The notes below the pieces were generated by a model. It searched no databases and had not been told where the DNA came from. It was given only the letters and a program-made list of their open reading frames with translations. A stretch of 8,845 nucleotides of DNA from Candidatus Altarchaeum sp. (GTDB taxonomy: Archaea; Altiarchaeota; Altiarchaeia; Altiarchaeales; Altiarchaeaceae): positions 1-8,845 of the forward strand of contig JAGTWP010000053.1 in assembly GCA_018260755.1 (NCBI GenBank), given 5' to 3'. Position 1 is the first letter of the stretch. The number at the start of each line of letters is the position of its first letter. A program made the position numbers and the translations under genes. This document shows, in pieces, positions 6,403-8,845 of the stretch.

Positions 6403-8460
6403 ATGTCTAAAAATTTATCAAAAATAGGAGCAGTATTTTTTGTAGCAACAGCCATTATATTATTGTTATTTTATGGAAATCCAAATCCTCCGCCGATTAT
6501 TGAAGAAGGAAATTTAAAATTAGTAGCATATAAAGATGTCAAAATGTCAAATATTGATTTCTTTAAAAATAATAAGTGTATATTATCCTTTAATCCATGG
6601 GAAATGCAAATAAAATACAAAGGAGAGTCTAAACGAATTTTTGGATACGCAAGTAACATAACCTTATTCAACGGAAATGATTCAAAGAAAGTAGAGGTTA
6701 AAGGCAATAAAATGATAATAACCTACTTCAACGATAAAAAAGATCCGAAAGAAGTAAGTATTATTTTTGTGCTGAACAACAACACACTGGAATGTAGAAT
6801 TAACGGAAACTTTTCAGAGCAGGAAAAATTTAAAGGGATAATATATGGTTATTATTTTAACAAAAACTATGAGGAATTTATAACTCCTTCTGATGATGTA
6901 ATAAAGAACGAAGGAAATGAAAGTTATACATGGCAAGGAGGAATTCAGATTCCAAAAACAAGCAAAAATTATCAGTTAATGCTTTCAAATGAAACAATGC
7001 TGAATGTAAGTGGGAACTTTACAAGTATTTTGAATTCACCAAGATGGCGGGTATCTTATTTTTATGTTAATCCGAATGAAACCCTGACAATCAAAGTTCA
7101 AGAACCGATAGAGTTAAATTTAACAAAGACAGGATTGTCATTAAGAACAGGTGAAAATTTAAATGCACCTTCAATTGGATTTTACAATGGAAGCAAAAAG
7201 GTCTTAATTTTTAATTCAGGGGAAATGCAGATAAAATACAAAGGAATATCTAAAAGGGTTTTTTCTTATTCTTCAAATGCAACATTATTTAATGGAAGTG
7301 ATTCAAAAATTACAAAGATTGATGGAAATAAGCTTATAGTTGCTTATTTCAATAAGGCAAAGGATCCAAGCGAGATACGACTTATCTTTGAGTTGAACAA
7401 TGATGCAGCAAATTACAAAATTGAAGGTAATTTTTTAAATCCGGAGAATTTTGAACAAATAAATTATGGATATATATTTGGAAATTTAAAATACAATAAG
7501 ATTATAACTCCTTCCGATGATTTAATAAAGAACGAAGGAATCGAAAGTTATACATGGCAAGCAGGAATTCAGATTCCAAAAACAAGCAAAAATTATCAGT
7601 TAATGCTTTCAAATGAAACGATGCTGAATGTAAGTGGGAACTTTACAAGTATTTGGAATTCACCGAGATGGCGGGTCTCTTATTTTTATGTTAATCCGAA
7701 TGAAACCCTTACAATCAAAGTTCAGGAACCGATAGAGTTAAATTTCCCCCAAAACTATCCCCTAACCGTCTCAACCTCTTCAACAATTTCCGATGGAATC
7801 CATATTTATAAAAACGGAACTCAAATTTTATATCTATCTCCATGGGAAACAGTATTTAAACACGATGGAAGAACCCAAAGATTACTTAACACAAAAAAGT
7901 ATGATGAAGATTATCCAAACAAATTAATCTTTAATTACAACAATTCTGAAAAAATAACAAAAATTTCAGAAATTAAAAATGCTAATAATAAAACAATCGG
8001 TTATGAAATGAATGTTTCATGGGTTAATGAAAGCAAAGAGATTCAGGAGATTGGATTTAACATAAAGAACTATGAAAATAAAAGTTATGCTGAAATCAAA
8101 TACTTTTACAGAACAAAAAATGTTTATGTGAATTTAGAACCATTATTCTATGGAATATCTTTTGATAAAAATAAGTTTAAATATGTAAAGGTATTAAGAA
8201 ATAGTGAAATAACCGGAAATATAAAAAGAAATCCAATAGAAAACGAAAAGAAGGGCTATCTTAATTTTGCAGGATGCGAACAAGGAAAATGCGATAAAAT
8301 AATATCGGATCAGTGGTTTATTGATAAAGGAAATAAAACACCTGAAAAGGCAGTTGAAATCAAAGGAAATTTCAGCAGAATAGAGCATTACTTTACATAC
8401 AATCTTGTCCGATTTTACATGAATGATTTTAAAGAACCGTTAAAAATTTATGTAGAATAA
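6403..8460 (+). CDS. Signal-anchored surface protein with three related modules, sequon-rich
   Basis: A 685-residue protein of unknown function. A short basic N-terminus and hydrophobic stretch (about 8-24) followed by a proline-rich linker (NPNPPP, 26-31) look like an uncleaved signal anchor, placing the rest outside the cell. The exterior holds three related modules, about 45-240, 252-448 and 460-685. Each begins with a PWE/SGE-type strand (PWEMQIKYKG 65-74, SGEMQIKYKG 272-281, PWETVFKHDG 480-489) and ends with a GNF segment and a strand-rich tail. Modules 1 and 2 share 80 residues (160-239 and 368-447) with only four differences; the third is diverged and has a C625/C630 pair. About 25 N-X-S/T sequons fall in the exterior part, suggesting N-glycosylation. 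Strand-rich repeats suggest a beta-sandwich surface or adhesive role, but I recognise no named family and see no catalytic motif. Confidence 0.8.
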   Translation: MSKNLSKIGAVFFVATAIILLLFYGNPNPPPIIEEGNLKLVAYKDVKMSNIDFFKNNKCILSFNPWEMQIKYKGESKRIFGYASNITLFNGNDSKKVEVKGNKMIITYFNDKKDPKEVSIIFVLNNNTLECRINGNFSEQEKFKGIIYGYYFNKNYEEFITPSDDVIKNEGNESYTWQGGIQIPKTSKNYQLMLSNETMLNVSGNFTSILNSPRWRVSYFYVNPNETLTIKVQEPIELNLTKTGLSLRTGENLNAPSIGFYNGSKKVLIFNSGEMQIKYKGISKRVFSYSSNATLFNGSDSKITKIDGNKLIVAYFNKAKDPSEIRLIFELNNDAANYKIEGNFLNPENFEQINYGYIFGNLKYNKIITPSDDLIKNEGIESYTWQAGIQIPKTSKNYQLMLSNETMLNVSGNFTSIWNSPRWRVSYFYVNPNETLTIKVQEPIELNFPQNYPLTVSTSSTISDGIHIYKNGTQILYLSPWETVFKHDGRTQRLLNTKKYDEDYPNKLIFNYNNSEKITKISEIKNANNKTIGYEMNVSWVNESKEIQEIGFNIKNYENKSYAEIKYFYRTKNVYVNLEPLFYGISFDKNKFKYVKVLRNSEITGNIKRNPIENEKKGYLNFAGCEQGKCDKIISDQWFIDKGNKTPEKAVEIKGNFSRIEHYFTYNLVRFYMNDFKEPLKIYVE
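6880..7121 (+). repeat. Near-identical intragenic repeat, copy 1
   Basis: This 242-base block encodes residues 160-239 of the surface protein and matches 7504-7745 at an offset of 624 bases, in frame. I count 11 mismatches by eye, about 95% identity. The flanking module sequence to the left is clearly less similar, so the boundary is sharp. Confidence 0.9.
7504..7745 (+). repeat. Near-identical intragenic repeat, copy 2
   Basis: Partner of 6880-7121, encoding residues 368-447. Differences from copy 1 are six synonymous third-position changes and four amino acid changes (V165L, N172I, G179A, L210W in copy 1 numbering). The right edge coincides with a change to C-rich codons at the linker to the third module. 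Confidence 0.9.
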
Positions 8461-8472
8461 TTTCTTTTTAGA

Positions 8473-8845
8473 ATGAAAGACAATTTTGAAATTTTGTTTT
8501 ATCTTTCGGCAGTTTTGTCAATTATTGGGGTCTTACTTCTTGCATACATCTCTCCTTTAATAAATCCTCCTTTAAAGCAGATAGAAGAAATTTCTCACGC
8601 GGATATTGAAAAGAATGTCTATGTTGAAGGAACAATTGAAGAAATCAAGAAACAAAAGGATAAATCAACGGCGTTGAAATTTTATAACACAACGACGGAA
8701 ATTTACCTTCCGAAAAACATACAGCTCAATTTTAAAAAGGACGATAGGATAAGGGCTTTAGGGACAGTAACAATTTATCAGGGCGGACTGGAAATTACAC
8801 CCAACTTCCCCTCGTTAAACGTAATTTTTACTTGTAATTTTTTAA
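8473..8845 (+). CDS. Membrane-anchored OB-fold protein, N-terminal part (runs off the window)
   Basis: ATG 8473 opens a frame that stays open to the window edge for 124 codons, so the 3' end is missing. The N-terminus has one hydrophobic helix (about residues 8-29, FYLSAVLSIIGVLLLAYISP) acting as a signal anchor. After it, a strand-rich region of roughly 70 residues fits an OB fold of the nucleic-acid-binding type: NVYVEGTIEEIKK (46-58), a strand pair near ALKFYNTTTEIYLP, then KKDDRIRALGTVTIYQGGLEI (about 89-109). The order VxGxI, gD-x-V, G-x-V-x-x-Y-x-G is the usual OB pattern. Anchored OB proteins of this type occur in archaea with unknown roles; a ligand cannot be inferred. It starts 12 bases after the surface-protein stop, so the two are probably co-transcribed. 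No Shine-Dalgarno motif precedes it. Confidence 0.65.
   Translation, partial: MKDNFEILFYLSAVLSIIGVLLLAYISPLINPPLKQIEEISHADIEKNVYVEGTIEEIKKQKDKSTALKFYNTTTEIYLPKNIQLNFKKDDRIRALGTVTIYQGGLEITPNFPSLNVIFTCNFL

Overview
This AT-rich window reads as archaeal, possibly a small-genome DPANN-type lineage; that placement is inference, since no marker gene is present. Supporting signs are TATA boxes about 25-30 bases ahead of start codons, almost no leader before those starts, no Shine-Dalgarno motifs at any gene start, and very compact packing (two ATGA overlaps and one TAATG junction). The content is a cell-surface glycan locus plus surface-anchored proteins. There are no tRNAs, rRNAs, CRISPR arrays, insertion sequences or attachment sites that I can see, and no gene-free stretch over about 180 bases.

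Layout. Bases 1-176 hold no gene I can support; a TATA box lies at 142-149. A possible 19-codon leader ORF (177-236) overlaps the start of a 760-residue polytopic membrane protein (233-2515, probably a GT-C-type glycosyltransferase). That gene overlaps an FrhB-like iron-sulfur protein (2512-3768), which runs straight into a polysaccharide pyruvyl transferase family gene (3768-5107). The last gene is broken in the given sequence by a one-base shift at a run of six A's (4639-4644). Facing it on the minus strand is a 12-helix lipid-linked oligosaccharide flippase (5073-6332), whose 3' end overlaps by 35 bases. A 70-base divergent promoter region (6333-6402) separates the flippase from a large signal-anchored surface protein with three related modules (6403-8460). 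This is followed by the beginning of a membrane-anchored OB-fold protein cut off by the window edge (8473-8845).

Working model (inference). The plus-strand operon supplies enzymes that build or decorate a lipid-linked glycan: a membrane glycosyltransferase, an FrhB-like protein of the kind found in exopolysaccharide clusters, and a pyruvyl transferase. The flippase moves the lipid-linked product across the membrane. The repeat protein carries about 25 N-X-S/T sequons on its predicted outer face and is a plausible glycosylated surface protein.

The most notable points are the homopolymer frameshift, a Tyr where the pyruvyl transferase family normally has Arg before its conserved His, and a 242-base block about 95% identical between two otherwise diverged repeats of the surface protein, which looks like gene conversion or a recent copy. 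The tightly coupled mini-ORF at the operon head is also worth checking. I did not find a clearly novel defence or mobile system here.
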